Source: J054 sp963850255 (GTDB taxonomy: Bacteria > Pseudomonadota > Gammaproteobacteria > Steroidobacterales > GCA-2729495). From it: a stretch of 64,000 nucleotides of DNA. This document shows, piece after piece, positions 50,778 through 60,050 of the stretch (positions are counted from its first letter, which is position 1; every line of letters begins with the position of its first letter). The stretch spans positions 14,162 through 78,161 of the forward strand of contig CAWKLL010000055.1 in the NCBI GenBank assembly GCA_963850255.1, in the 5' to 3' direction. The notes beneath the pieces were generated by a model. That model ran no database searches. It saw only the letters and a program-made list of their open reading frames with translations, and was not told the origin of the DNA. The translations under genes and the position numbers were made by a program.

Positions 50778-51686
50778 GCGTGGAACGCGGCGAATTGCTG
50801 GGCTCGCCGGCGCTGGCCCGGGCAGCTGCCGGCGAAGCGTCGCGTTCGCTGTGGCGCCAGGCGGCGCTGCGCTTTCGACGCAATCGCGCGGCCATGGGCA
50901 GCATCTATGTGTTGATCCTGATCGGCCTGGCCGCCGTCATCATTCCCATGATCTGGCCGCATTCCATACAAGATGCGTCCTGGGAATCCATCCTCGCGCC
51001 GCCCTCTTTCGCTGACTATCACTGGTTCGGCACCGACGCCAACGGCCGCGATCTGTTCGTGCGCGTTTTCTATGGCGGCCGTGTTTCGCTGACCATCGGT
51101 CTGCTGACCACCTTCGTGGCACTGATGATTGGCGTTACCTACGGCGCCGTGGCCGGTTTCCTGGGCGGGCGCACCGACGGCTTCATGATGCGCATGGTGG
51201 ACATTCTCTATTCGCTGCCGCTGCTGTTCTTCATCATCATCCTGGTGACGATTTTCGGCCGCAATATCTACCTGGTGTTCGTGGCGATCGGCGCGGTGGA
51301 ATGGCTGACCATGTCGCGCATCGTGCGTGGCCAGACACTCAGCGTAAAGAGCCAAGGAGTTTGTCGATTCGGCCGTGGCCATCGGCATGTCCAAGCCGGC
51401 CATCCTGGCCCGCTACATCATCCCCAACGTGCTCGGCCCGGTGGTCGTGTATGTCACCCTGCTGATTCCCACCAATATTGTGATTGAAAGCTACCTCAGT
51501 TTTATCGGTCTGGGTGTGCAGGAACCGCTGACCAGCTGGGGCCTGCTGATCTCGCAGGGTTCCGGGCAGCTGGATAACGCACCCTGGCTGTTGTTCTTCC
51601 CGGCCACGCTGCTGGCCGTCACCATGTTCTGTTTTAACTTCATCGGCGACGGCCTGCGCGACGCCCTCGACCCCCAGGGTCGCTAG
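50774..51686 (+). CDS. oppC: Oligopeptide ABC transporter permease, OppC/DppC-type, frameshifted
   Basis: Residues 1-~195 (FRRNRAAMGSIYVLILIGL, HWFGTDANGRDLFVRVFYG, DGFMMRMVDILYSLPLLF) are read from 50774. The coupling loop starts as MSRIVRGQTLSVKSQ. There CAAGGAG stands where CAAGAG would give QEFVDSAVAIGMSK, so one extra G near 51,355 moves the rest (RYIIPNVLGP, ESYLSFIGLGVQEP, GDGLRDALDP) into another frame ending at 51686. Both halves are well conserved and collinear, so a sequence error is more likely than a dead gene. OppD starts 3 nt after the stop. Confidence 0.82.
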
Positions 51687-51689
51687 CCG

Positions 51690-52658
51690 ATGACCGCCCT
51701 GCTGACTTGCGAGAATCTGGACGTGCGCTTTCGCACCGAAGACGGTGAAGTCTGCGCGGTGAGCAATTTATCCCTGCAACTTAACGCCGGCGACTGCCTG
51801 GGCGTAGTCGGCGAATCCGGGTCCGGGAAAACCCAGAGCTTCCTCGCCATGCTCGGCTTGCTGGCCCCTAACGGGCAGGCCAGCGGCTCCGTGCGTTATC
51901 GCGACCAGGAAATCCTCAACCTGCCGCGCGCACAGCTGGACGAATTACGCGGTGACCGGCTGGCGATGGTTTTTCAGGATGCGCTGTCGGGGCTCACACC
52001 GACCATGTGCATCGGCGAGCAACTCATGGAGGGACTGATTCGACACCAGGGTCTCAGCAAAGCCAGTGCCCGCGAGAAGTCCCTGGAGATGCTCGACATC
52101 GTCAAGATACCGGATCCGGCCAGTCGTTTTAACGCCTATCCCTTCGAGCTGTCCGGCGGCATGCGCCAGCGCGTGATGATTGCCATGGCCATGCTCTGCA
52201 AACCCGACCTGTTGATAGCCGACGAACCCACCACGGCACTGGATGTCACGGTGCAGGCACAAATTTTGCGCTTACTCGATGGCCTTAAAAGACACACCGG
52301 TACCTCCATCGTGATGATTACCCACGACCTGGGCGTGGTCGCCGGATTGTGCGACCGGGTGCTGATCATGTACGGCGGCCGGCCGGTGGAAATTGGCAGC
52401 ACCGAGGAGATTTTTACCCGCCCGCGACACCCGTATACCGCCGGACTACTGCGCTCTGTGCCCACGCTGTCAGGCGACCCCGAACAAGACCTGCCGACCA
52501 TTGCCGGTCAACCGCCGGACCTGGAACACCTGCCCGCGGGCTGCGCATTTGCCGAGCGCTGCAATCTGGCCGAGCAGCGCTGCCTGGATGAGCGTCCGCA
52601 ACTGCGCGAGCGCGGCGGCGCACACCCCTGGGCTTGTCATCGTGAGGCCGCAGCATGA
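51690..52658 (+). CDS. oppD: Oligopeptide ABC transporter ATPase, OppD-type
   Basis: 322 residues. Walker A GESGSGKT at 41-48, Q-loop in VFQDALSGLTP, signature LSGGMRQRV at ~154, Walker B LLIADEPTTALD at ~174, and H-loop MITHDLGVV. The C-terminal oligopeptide extension has the Cys-rich pattern GCAFAERCNLAEQRC seen in OppD/DppD, which can hold an iron-sulfur cluster. It overlaps the next ATPase gene by 4 nt. Confidence 0.92.
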   Translation: MTALLTCENLDVRFRTEDGEVCAVSNLSLQLNAGDCLGVVGESGSGKTQSFLAMLGLLAPNGQASGSVRYRDQEILNLPRAQLDELRGDRLAMVFQDALSGLTPTMCIGEQLMEGLIRHQGLSKASAREKSLEMLDIVKIPDPASRFNAYPFELSGGMRQRVMIAMAMLCKPDLLIADEPTTALDVTVQAQILRLLDGLKRHTGTSIVMITHDLGVVAGLCDRVLIMYGGRPVEIGSTEEIFTRPRHPYTAGLLRSVPTLSGDPEQDLPTIAGQPPDLEHLPAGCAFAERCNLAEQRCLDERPQLRERGGAHPWACHREAAA

Positions 52659-53632
52659 GCGAACCGCTGTTGCGCGTCGAAGACCTGAGCGTGCATTACC
52701 CCATCGCCGGTAACGGCCTGTTCGGTCGCGGTAAGCGCATCCTCAAGGCTGTGCGCGGGGTCAATTTCGAATTACGCGCCGGCGAAACCCTCGGTGTCGT
52801 CGGTGAAACGGGTTGCGGTAAATCTTCACTCGGTCGTGCCGTACTACAACTGGTGCGGCCATCCACGGGCCGGGTGGTCTGGCACGGACGCGATCTGTGC
52901 GAACTCTCCGATCGCGAACTGGTGCCGGTGCGCAAAGACCTGCAAGTGATTTTTCAGGATCCCTTGTCGAGCCTCAACCCGCGTCTGACTATAGGCGAAA
53001 TTATCGCCGAACCGCTGCGTATTCATGCGCCTGAACTGAACGCCACCGGGCGCGAGCAGCGCGCGGCCGAGATGATGGAACGGGTCGGCCTGCGGGCCAA
53101 CCAGGCGCGCCGTTACCCGAATGAATTCAGTGGCGGCCAGTGCCAGCGCGTCAGTATTGCGCGTGCCATGATCCTCGAACCCCGGGTCATAATTTGCGAC
53201 GAACCGGTCAGTGCGCTGGATGTATCCATCCAGGCGCAAATCTGTAACCTGCTGCGCGACCTGCAACGTGAAACCGGCATCGCGATGATCTTTATCAGCC
53301 ATGACTTGTCCATCGTGCGCTACATGGCCCAGCGAGTGATGGTGATGTATCTCGGTGAAGCGGTGGAAATGGCCGAGCGTGAGGTGTTTTTCGAGCGTCC
53401 GCTTCATCCCTACTCACAGGCCCTGATCAAGTCGATACCCGAACCCGATCCGCGTCGGAAAGTGCTGGAATCTTTGCAGCCGCTGGAGGGCGAACTGCCT
53501 TCACCGCTGGACCCGCCGTCGGGCTGCGTATTTCGCACCCGCTGCCCGAAGGCCACACCGCTGTGCGTGTCCCAGGCACCGACTCTGCAAAGCTTGAGCG
53601 AAAAGCACCAGGTAGCCTGCCATCACGCCTGA
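52655..53632 (+). CDS. oppF: Oligopeptide ABC transporter ATPase, OppF-type
   Basis: 325 residues. Walker A GETGCGKS at ~49-56, Q-loop in IFQDPLSSLNP, signature FSGGQCQRVSIARAM at ~157, Walker B VIICDEPVSALD at ~178, and H-loop FISHDLSIV. The C-terminal tail SGCVFRTRCPKATPLC is the OppF/DppF-type Cys-rich motif. With OppB, OppC and OppD it completes the inner-membrane part of the importer; the binding protein is encoded on the opposite strand at 55-56.6 kb. Confidence 0.92.
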   Translation: MSEPLLRVEDLSVHYPIAGNGLFGRGKRILKAVRGVNFELRAGETLGVVGETGCGKSSLGRAVLQLVRPSTGRVVWHGRDLCELSDRELVPVRKDLQVIFQDPLSSLNPRLTIGEIIAEPLRIHAPELNATGREQRAAEMMERVGLRANQARRYPNEFSGGQCQRVSIARAMILEPRVIICDEPVSALDVSIQAQICNLLRDLQRETGIAMIFISHDLSIVRYMAQRVMVMYLGEAVEMAEREVFFERPLHPYSQALIKSIPEPDPRRKVLESLQPLEGELPSPLDPPSGCVFRTRCPKATPLCVSQAPTLQSLSEKHQVACHHA

Positions 53633-53728
53633 CGGCACGTCGACGAACAAACGCTACGCCGTCCTGGTGACGGCAACGCCAGAAGGCGTTCCGGGTAGCA
53701 GATAGAATCACTCTTGGAGGACCCTGGC

Positions 53729-54040
53729 ATGTCAGAAACACGTTGCTACATGATTGTTATCGGCGAAATTTTCGATCGCGAGAAGTTTATCTCGGGGTAC
53801 GGCGAGGTGGTGCCGAAGATGGTGGAGAAATTTGGCGGCCGCTACATCTTGAAAGGCGCCGGCGGAGAGTTCCTGGAAAACGCCTTTTGCAGTAGCCCGA
53901 GCGCGCTGATATCGGAATGGCCGGATCGGGAAAGCGCACACCGCTTCTGGAACTCACCTGAATATGCCGAGGCAAAAAAGCTGCGCGAAGGCATCGGTCA
54001 TTTTCAGGTGATGCTGATTGATTCGCTACCGATAGCCTGA
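53729..54040 (+). CDS. DUF1330 family protein
   Basis: 103 residues from ATG 53729, with GGAGG 8 nt upstream; a TTG five codons earlier is in frame but lies on the Shine-Dalgarno itself. Family pattern: MIVIGEIFDREKFISGY, then GGRYILKGAG, and the C-terminal SEWPDRESAHRFWNSPEYAE. DUF1330 adopts a dimeric ferredoxin-like fold; its role is unknown. It is 96 nt after oppF and may be the last gene of that operon. A small AACGCC-AGAA-GGCGTT hairpin (53675-53690) lies between. Confidence 0.83.
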   Translation: MSETRCYMIVIGEIFDREKFISGYGEVVPKMVEKFGGRYILKGAGGEFLENAFCSSPSALISEWPDRESAHRFWNSPEYAEAKKLREGIGHFQVMLIDSLPIA

Positions 54041-54089
54041 CCCTGGTTACCTCAAACAACCCGGACTTACCGACAGCCCAGGATTCGGA

Positions 54090-55001
54090 CTAGGTAAATC
54101 GCTTCAGGGCTTCCTCGGTCTGCCGACGCCCTACCGCGATGACTTCGGCCGCACGGTTGTACTCGTAAGTCAGGCAGACATTGCGCGGAACGCTAATCAG
54201 CAGGTCCGGCTGGTGCTCGGCCAGCCGAATTCGCGACAAGGTCACCTGCATTACATCGAAAGAGCGATTAACGACTTCCAGCATGCCAAGTCGCTCTTCG
54301 CTGTTGGTAAGAATGCCGTTACTGACTTTTTTTGTCAGCCGATCAATGAACCCATTAATGGCCTGACGATACTCATCGAGCCCGTCATTAGCCGGCGCCA
54401 GCAAGCCGGTCTCATTATCCTCATCCTGTGGCTGCTCGAGATCCGGGTCGCGGTGTCCGGCCAGGTCCACGGCGATGGTCATGTCGGTATCGTCACGCAG
54501 GGTCGGCGCCATGGGGATCGGATTCAGCAAGCCACCGTCGACCAGGGTGCGGCCGCCAGCCTGGACCGGGGCAAACACCGTCGGCACGGAAATTGACGCA
54601 CGCACCGCATCGAACAACGGCCCGTCGTCGATCCAGACTTCGCGCCTGGCATCCAGATCGGTCGCCACGGCGGTAAACGCGATGGGCAAGTCTTCGATGC
54701 GACTATCGCCCACCAGCTCCCGCAACGCATCTATAACGCGATCACCTTTCAACAAACCACCGGAGCTGAACGAGAAATCCAGCAGCCGGAATACGTCGCT
54801 CTTATCCAGCGCACAGGCCCAGTCCTTGTAGACTGACAGCTTGCCCATGGCATGAATGCCGCCGATCAGCGCGCCCATGGAGCAGCCGGCAATGGAGGCG
54901 ATCTCGTAGCCGTTCTCCTCCAGCACTTCAATGACGCCAATATGCGCCAGGCCGCGCGCGCCGCCGCTGCCCAGTACCAGTGAGACCCGCTTGCCGCTCA
55001 T
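54090..55001 (-). CDS. Patatin-like phospholipase, RssA/NTE family
   Basis: 303 residues from ATG 55001, which overlaps the binding-protein stop by 4 nt (ATGA). An upstream in-frame start at 55052 lies inside that gene. Motifs of bacterial patatins: oxyanion loop LGSGGARGLAHIGV near the N terminus, nucleophile elbow AGCSMGALIGG (GxSxG) and the catalytic Asp in VDGGLLNPIP, together making the Ser-Asp dyad. The C-terminal half is typical of RssA/YchK-type proteins. Likely a cytoplasmic or membrane-associated lipid acyl hydrolase. Its coupling to a peptide-binding protein gene is unusual. Confidence 0.85.
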   Translation of the reverse strand: MSGKRVSLVLGSGGARGLAHIGVIEVLEENGYEIASIAGCSMGALIGGIHAMGKLSVYKDWACALDKSDVFRLLDFSFSSGGLLKGDRVIDALRELVGDSRIEDLPIAFTAVATDLDARREVWIDDGPLFDAVRASISVPTVFAPVQAGGRTLVDGGLLNPIPMAPTLRDDTDMTIAVDLAGHRDPDLEQPQDEDNETGLLAPANDGLDEYRQAINGFIDRLTKKVSNGILTNSEERLGMLEVVNRSFDVMQVTLSRIRLAEHQPDLLISVPRNVCLTYEYNRAAEVIAVGRRQTEEALKRFT

Positions 55002-56566
55002 TTTTCCACCGTGAAATAACGACTTTGGGTCAGGCCGCGCGGATTTTCCCAAAAGCCTTTTACATACGGCTTGACCAGGAAGCGTCGACTGAAAAACGAC
55101 ACCGGCACCACCGGGTCATCAGCCAGCGCCAGGGCCTCGGCTGCCTGCAAGCCGGCCATGCGCTCGGCGTTGTCAAGACCGGTGTTCGCGCTGCGGAACT
55201 GCCGGTCGAACTCACTATTGGCATAGCCGGAATAGTTATTCGGATTGTTTGAATCCAGCAAACCGAGAAACGTGCCGGGGTCATCGTTGGGTGCAAACCA
55301 GGCATAGCGCAGGACCTGGAAATTGCCGGTGCGCGCCGACTTGTTCAGTGTAATGAAGTCGCTGTCCTCAGCCGTGGCCTGTACGCCAAGCCCGCGCCAC
55401 ATGGCAGAAATCGCCACCACCAGTCGGCGCGTCTCCTCACGGGTGTCGTAACGCACCACCAGTTGCAAAGGTTTGCCCGGGCCATAGCCGGCTGCAGCGA
55501 GCAAGCGGCGTGCCTCCGCCATGCGCGCGCCCATGGTCTGGCCGGCCCAGTCGGGCTGCGGCGGTTCATGATTGCTGATGGCCGGCGGGGTAATCGTATA
55601 GGCGGGCTGCTCACCCGGCGAAAGGATTTTCGCTGCCAGGCCCTCGCGATCAATAGCCAGCGACAGCGCGCGCCGCACCCGCGGGTCATCCAGTGGCGCT
55701 TCACGCGTATTGAATACCAGGTAGCTGGTACCCAATGATGGCCAGATCAGCAGCTCGTCCGGCACCTCTTCACGCAGCCTCGCGATCTTGTCGACCGGAA
55801 ACGCCAGTAACACATCAAGTTCACCGGCCAGGTAGCGATTTAGCTGCGTGGCAAGATTCTGCGTCGGGTAGTACTTAACTTTGTCGATACTGACTTCATC
55901 AGCGGCATAAAAATGCGGATTCTTTTCCAAAGTGATATGCGACTGCGGCACGTATTCGGCCAGCCGATAGGCACCGTTGGAAAGCATGTTGCCTGGCCGC
56001 GTCCAGCGCCTGCCATGCGCCTCGATGGCCGCGCGCGGCACGGGCGCACCCGGATTGCTGCCCAGGTTCTGCAGGAAATAGGGCGCCGGAAATTCGAGCG
56101 CGATTACGACCGTCCGCGAATCCGGCGCCGTCACGCCCAGCTGCTCAGGGCTCATCTCGCCTTTCACGACGGCGCGCGCATTACGAATCGCATAAAAAAA
56201 TGACGCGAAGCGCGCCGCCGTATCCGGGGTCAGCAATCTCTGGAAGGAATACAGGAAATCAGCCGAGGTCAACGGCGAACCATCGGACCATTTGAGACCA
56301 GGCCGCAATACAAAGGTATAGGTCAGGCCGTCATCGCTGACTGACCAGGACTCGGCGGCGCCGGGGATCACGGCACCGGCGTTATCAAAGGTGGTCAGAC
56401 CCACATTCATGTCGTAGAGCACCGGCGCGGCGGAATTACCGGTAGCGATATGCGGATCCAGCGTACCCGGCTCTGCAGCTGTGCCACGATTGAGTGTCGC
56501 CGCCTGCGCCGGCAACACGACAGCCATGAGCGCCAGCGCTGCCAGGCAGCGCAATGAATAGTTCAT
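54998..56566 (-). CDS. oppA: Peptide ABC transporter substrate-binding protein (family 5), OppA-like
   Basis: 522 residues with a signal peptide cleaved after AQA (residue 22). The family 5 pattern is clear: RGTAAEPGTLDPHIATGN, LYDMNVGLTTFD, AESWSVSDDGLTYTFVLRPGLKWSDG (the family signature region), FNTREAPLDDPRVRRALSLAIDRE and PNNYSGYANSEFD. It would capture peptides in the periplasm for an Opp permease such as that encoded at 49.8-53.6 kb on the opposite strand. The start overlaps the GntR stop by 4 nt and the stop overlaps the patatin start by 4 nt, so all three are translated as one unit. Confidence 0.9.
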   Translation of the reverse strand: MNYSLRCLAALALMAVVLPAQAATLNRGTAAEPGTLDPHIATGNSAAPVLYDMNVGLTTFDNAGAVIPGAAESWSVSDDGLTYTFVLRPGLKWSDGSPLTSADFLYSFQRLLTPDTAARFASFFYAIRNARAVVKGEMSPEQLGVTAPDSRTVVIALEFPAPYFLQNLGSNPGAPVPRAAIEAHGRRWTRPGNMLSNGAYRLAEYVPQSHITLEKNPHFYAADEVSIDKVKYYPTQNLATQLNRYLAGELDVLLAFPVDKIARLREEVPDELLIWPSLGTSYLVFNTREAPLDDPRVRRALSLAIDREGLAAKILSPGEQPAYTITPPAISNHEPPQPDWAGQTMGARMAEARRLLAAAGYGPGKPLQLVVRYDTREETRRLVVAISAMWRGLGVQATAEDSDFITLNKSARTGNFQVLRYAWFAPNDDPGTFLGLLDSNNPNNYSGYANSEFDRQFRSANTGLDNAERMAGLQAAEALALADDPVVPVSFFSRRFLVKPYVKGFWENPRGLTQSRYFTVEK

Positions 56567-57318
56567 CGCGACTTCCTTGTCAGGTGTACATGGTGGTGAT
56601 ATTGCTCGGCCCGGTACCAGGCAACCAGGCGTTCAACGGGGCGACGCTGACTGTTGAACACGACCAGCCTGACTTGCAGTAGTGGCGCTCCGACATTGGT
56701 TTCGAGCAGCGATGCCAGGCGTGAATCAGCCAGCGCCGCGCTAATGATCTGGTCAGCGGAAAGCACGTCGACGCCCTTACGCTCCAGCAAGGTCAGCATG
56801 GGACTTTCATTTAGCTCCTGCAGATCGAAATTCACATCGAACTCGGCGGGCACGTAAGTCACTACATAGCCGATCGGCTTACCTTCGAGCAAACGCACGT
56901 GCGAGGCGCGCTGGACCCGGGCGCCTTCCGGCAAATCCAGATCTTTGCGCGTTTCACCGTCGGCCGATTCCTCCACCACTTCAGCGCGGGCAATGCTGGT
57001 GTTCTTACCCAGGCGGCGAACCTTCAGCAACAGCTGTTCCATATCGCCAAGCACCGGCGCATCGGCCAGGTCGTCGACGACGAAGGTTCCGCGACCCGGG
57101 TAGCGCACCACCAGGCCCTCATCCACCAGTATGTCAACGGCCTTGCGGGTGGTAATGCGCGACACATCAAACATCCCACATAGCTCGCCTTCCGTTGGCA
57201 AGCGGGCGCCGGCAGCGTAGCGACCGCCATAGATCCAGTCGCGCATGGCCGAATACACCTGCACGTAACGCGGGCTGCGAACAGCCTGATCGACGGGTTC
57301 GGCGGGATGCGTGCTCAA
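56563..57318 (-). CDS. GntR-family regulator with UTRA domain
   Basis: The winged-helix domain (RYVQVYSAMRDWIYGG, ARLPTEGELCGMFDVSRITT, LVVRYPGRGTFV) is followed by a UTRA/HutC-type effector domain (RRLGKNTSIARAEVVEE, RASHVRLLEGKPIGYVVTYVP). The frame is open to an ATG at 57423, but that N terminus would include the palindrome at 57,359-57,378 and reach the next gene's stop. An in-frame TTG at 57318 (or 57333) is preferred; no strong Shine-Dalgarno decides it. It probably controls its own operon with OppA and the patatin, sensing a substrate-related ligand. Confidence 0.82.
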   Translation of the reverse strand: MSTHPAEPVDQAVRSPRYVQVYSAMRDWIYGGRYAAGARLPTEGELCGMFDVSRITTRKAVDILVDEGLVVRYPGRGTFVVDDLADAPVLGDMEQLLLKVRRLGKNTSIARAEVVEESADGETRKDLDLPEGARVQRASHVRLLEGKPIGYVVTYVPAEFDVNFDLQELNESPMLTLLERKGVDVLSADQIISAALADSRLASLLETNVGAPLLQVRLVVFNSQRRPVERLVAWYRAEQYHHHVHLTRKSR

Positions 57319-57358
57319 CAGCTGGCCAGGCAAGTCACAGCAGAGCAGATAGGTCTTA

Positions 57359-57378
57359 TTATCATGACCACATGATAA
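57359..57378 (-). promoter_or_regulatory. Probable GntR operator overlapping its promoter
   Basis: TTATCATG-ACCA-CATGATAA is a perfect 8-bp inverted repeat. On the minus strand it runs directly into GATAAT, a plausible -10 box; the -35 is weak. This placement suits autorepression by the GntR protein. Confidence 0.5.
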
Positions 57379-57422
57379 ACCCGCGCCGGAAGGCAGTGGA
57401 ATACGGCCGCCCCGGGGGTGCA

Positions 57423-58316
57423 CTAGGCGGGCTGGGCCATCCCCTGTCCCGCGCTGCGGCCGGCGGCGCGCCAGGCCAGAACCATGCCGAGCACGAAAAG
57501 CACGGCGACTGAGCCCATTAACCAGGGAAACTGCGCCGGCTTAACCCAGACTTCCGTATACAGGCCCCAGTAAGAAAAGGCTTCCGTCGGCAGCCACAAA
57601 ATGCTGCCGGTGGCGATGGCATAGCGAAATGTGGCGCCCGGGCCGCGCTGCTTGAGCAACAATCTGACCAGGTAAAGCGCCCAGGCCAGGAAGCCCAGGG
57701 TGATCACCACGGCTGCCGTTGAGTCGTAGCGAATCAGGCGGGGATCGTTAATGGCGATGGCGAACAGGTAGATGGCCCAGATCAGGAATACCGTTTCCAT
57801 CGCTGTAATACGCGAAAACTGTCGCTTGTAGCCGGCCGTCAACTGACCCGGGCGAATCTTCAGATTGCGATGAAACCACAGGAACATTCGACAGCGGGTA
57901 TCTTTGTTACTGCCCAGAAAAATCAGCATGATCACAACCAGCACCGTTGTAGCCTGGATCACCTGCAAACCCGGCGCGAGAATTTCGAAGCCATTGTCGA
58001 CCACCGGCTCCAGCTGCAACCAGTGACCAAAGGCATGCCAGGTCCATTCAAAAAACCCGACCCAGATAAGATTGCCGCCCAGGTAACCCATCAGCGTCGC
58101 CGGCAATTCGGGCCGGCTGAGACCGCGCCAGACCAGCATCACGCCGGCCGAACCAATGACCAGCGAGACCAAAGAGTCGAGTAACGAGAGACCGCCGGTG
58201 ATCTGCCATTGCAGCACCACGATGCTATGCCCCAGGGCTATGCCGAACATCACCAGCAGCACGGACAACAGGTTAAACAGCGGTGGTTTAGTCATTCGCT
58301 CAATCAGGCCTTGCAC
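57423..58316 (-). CDS. Polytopic membrane protein of unknown function
   Basis: 297 residues with about seven or eight membrane helices (LLSVLLVMFGIALGHSIVV; SLVSLVIGSAGVMLVW; TTVLVVIMLIFLG; VFLIWAIYLFAIAI; AVVITLGFLAWALYLV; WLMGSVAVLFVLGMVLAW). The region between helices has conserved-looking aromatic/His patterns (GFFEWTWHAFGHW, WLPTEAFSYWGLY), which could bind a cofactor or lipid. I do not recognise the family. It is divergent from the TetR gene (156 nt between starts), so it may be one of that regulator's targets. Confidence 0.7.
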   Translation of the reverse strand: MQGLIERMTKPPLFNLLSVLLVMFGIALGHSIVVLQWQITGGLSLLDSLVSLVIGSAGVMLVWRGLSRPELPATLMGYLGGNLIWVGFFEWTWHAFGHWLQLEPVVDNGFEILAPGLQVIQATTVLVVIMLIFLGSNKDTRCRMFLWFHRNLKIRPGQLTAGYKRQFSRITAMETVFLIWAIYLFAIAINDPRLIRYDSTAAVVITLGFLAWALYLVRLLLKQRGPGATFRYAIATGSILWLPTEAFSYWGLYTEVWVKPAQFPWLMGSVAVLFVLGMVLAWRAAGRSAGQGMAQPA

Positions 58317-58472
58317 GCGAATCCCCTCATCCTCGCCAGCAGATACCGTGGCAGTCTAGCGCAGGCCGGGCGAGGCTGGCGACCCGCCCGGGATTGTTGG
58401 AAGCCGGTCTGGCGCGGTGGTAACGTCAGGCCATGAATCCTGCCTGCTCCAGCCTGCCGGCCGAGTTGCCCG

Positions 58473-59165
58473 ATGCCTAATGCCATGCCCGGGCCGGTCG
58501 GCGCCGATACGCGTCTGTCGCTGATTCTGGCCGGCGAACGCCTGTTCGGCGAACAGGGCATCGATGCCGTCTCGCTCAGGCAAATTAATTCGGCAGCCGG
58601 CCAACGCAACTCCTCGGCAGCGCACTACCACTTTGGCTCACGCGAAGCACTGGTCGCAGCCATCTACGATTATCGAATGCAGCGGGTCAATCAACGCCGC
58701 ATGGCCATGCTCGAGCGTCTGGAACAAAGCGCACCGGTACGCGCGGTGGTAGAAACAATCATCCTGCCCATCGTTGAGGAGATTCGCGAGAGCGAGAATG
58801 GCCATCACTACATTCGCTTTCTGGCCCAGGTGGTGGGGCATCCCCGCATCCAGCTGGAAGACATCTGGTCCAGCCCGCACGGCACCGGCCTGGCCGAAGC
58901 CCTCGCGCGACTGCGTCGCTTGCTGCCCGCGATACCCGGCCTGGTTATCGGACAACGCTTCGGCTTAATGTGGGAACAGGCAATTCACGCGCTGGCCGAT
59001 CGAGAACAACTCAGCGACAGTAACGGCGGCGAAGATGTTGGCGCGCCATTGTTTGTCAGCAATTTGATTGACATGGTGGCAGGCGGCCTGGCTGCGCCGG
59101 TATCACCCGGCACGCGCGCCGAACTCAAGGCGCAGGCTGCAGCCAGCCAGCTTGCGGCCGATTAA
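58473..59165 (+). CDS. TetR-family transcriptional regulator
   Basis: 230 residues. N-terminal HTH: LILAGERLFGEQGIDAVSLRQINSAAG split over helices 1-2, with the recognition helix region NSSAAHYHFGSREAL characteristic of TetR proteins. The C-terminal ligand-binding half includes YIRFLAQVVGHPRIQLEDIW, which resembles the TetR C-terminal domain found with acyl-CoA or hydrocarbon metabolism regulators. It stands 41 nt before the TauD-type gene on the same strand and divergent from the membrane protein, so it likely controls both. Confidence 0.87.
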   Translation: MPNAMPGPVGADTRLSLILAGERLFGEQGIDAVSLRQINSAAGQRNSSAAHYHFGSREALVAAIYDYRMQRVNQRRMAMLERLEQSAPVRAVVETIILPIVEEIRESENGHHYIRFLAQVVGHPRIQLEDIWSSPHGTGLAEALARLRRLLPAIPGLVIGQRFGLMWEQAIHALADREQLSDSNGGEDVGAPLFVSNLIDMVAGGLAAPVSPGTRAELKAQAAASQLAAD

Positions 59166-59206
59166 GCCACGTGATTTAATTCGTTGCCGGTAGAGGGGGG
59201 CAGACA

Positions 59207-60050
59207 ATGAGCTACCAGCATTTTTCTGTGCGCCCGTTGACCGGCGCACTGGGCGGCCTGGTCGACGGACTGGATTTGTCACAAGCACTCAGTGACGAAG
59301 CTTTTGCCGAGCTGTGCGCGGCCTGGCACAAATACCAGGTGCTGTTTTTTCGCGATCAGGATCTGACCCCGGAACAACAACTGGCATTCGGTCGCCGCTT
59401 CGGCGAGGTGGATCCTTCGGCCTTCATTCCGACCCTGGACGGTTTTCCCGACATCCGCGTGCAGGATATGCAGGACTACAGGAAGCTAGGCACCGACATT
59501 AACTGGCACTGTGACAACAGTTTCCGGGAGTACCCACAGAAATGTTCTGCCCTGTATGCCCGCGAAGTGCCCACCAAAGGCGGTGATACGAGCCTGGTCG
59601 AATATGTACCTGGCCTACGAATTGCTGTCACCCGCGATGCGAAAATTTCTCGACGGGCTGACGGCCATCCACGATCTGGTAGAAATCATGGGGCCGGGCA
59701 TTCTCAAGCAATACGGCGCAGAGCGCTGGCAGTCCTTTAGAGACCGGACCCCGCCGGTGGAACACCCGGTGGTTCGCACGCACCCGGAAACCGGGCGCAA
59801 ATGCCTGTTTATAAACCCCTTGATGACCTGGCGAATCAAGGAACTCAGCGAAGCAGAGAGCCGTAACCTGCTGGACTTTCTGAATGAGCATTGCGTCCAG
59901 GAGGAATTTCTATGCCGCTTTCGCTGGGAAAAAGGCTCCATGGCATTCTGGGACAATCGTTGCACGATTCATCGTGGCATCGCTGATTTCTATACCGAGC
60001 GACGCATCATGCACCGCGTTGCTATTGCTGACCCTGAGCGGCCACATTGA
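59207..60050 (+). CDS. TauD/TfdA-type 2-oxoglutarate-dependent dioxygenase, frameshifted
   Basis: The reconstructed protein is ~281 residues. The first part (FSVRPLTGALGGLVDGLDL, WHKYQVLFFRDQDLTPEQQL, NWHCDNSFREYP with the HxD iron site, VPTKGGDTSL) is read from ATG 59207. Near 59,598 the text CTGGTCGAATATG should read CTGTGGTCGAATATG-like to give WSNMYLAYELLSP, so about one base is missing. The rest (FLDGLTAIHD, VVRTHPETGRKCLFIN, WEKGSMAFWDNRCTIHRG with the distal His, RIMHRVAI with the 2OG-binding Arg) is read in the frame ending at 60050. Family members hydroxylate sulfonates, aryloxyacids and similar small acids. Overlaps the MFS gene by 4 nt. Confidence 0.82.

Noticed and set aside
51340..51370. 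Programmed frameshift in oppC
   Set aside because: There is no slippery sequence and OppC families are not known to use one; a single extra G explains it.
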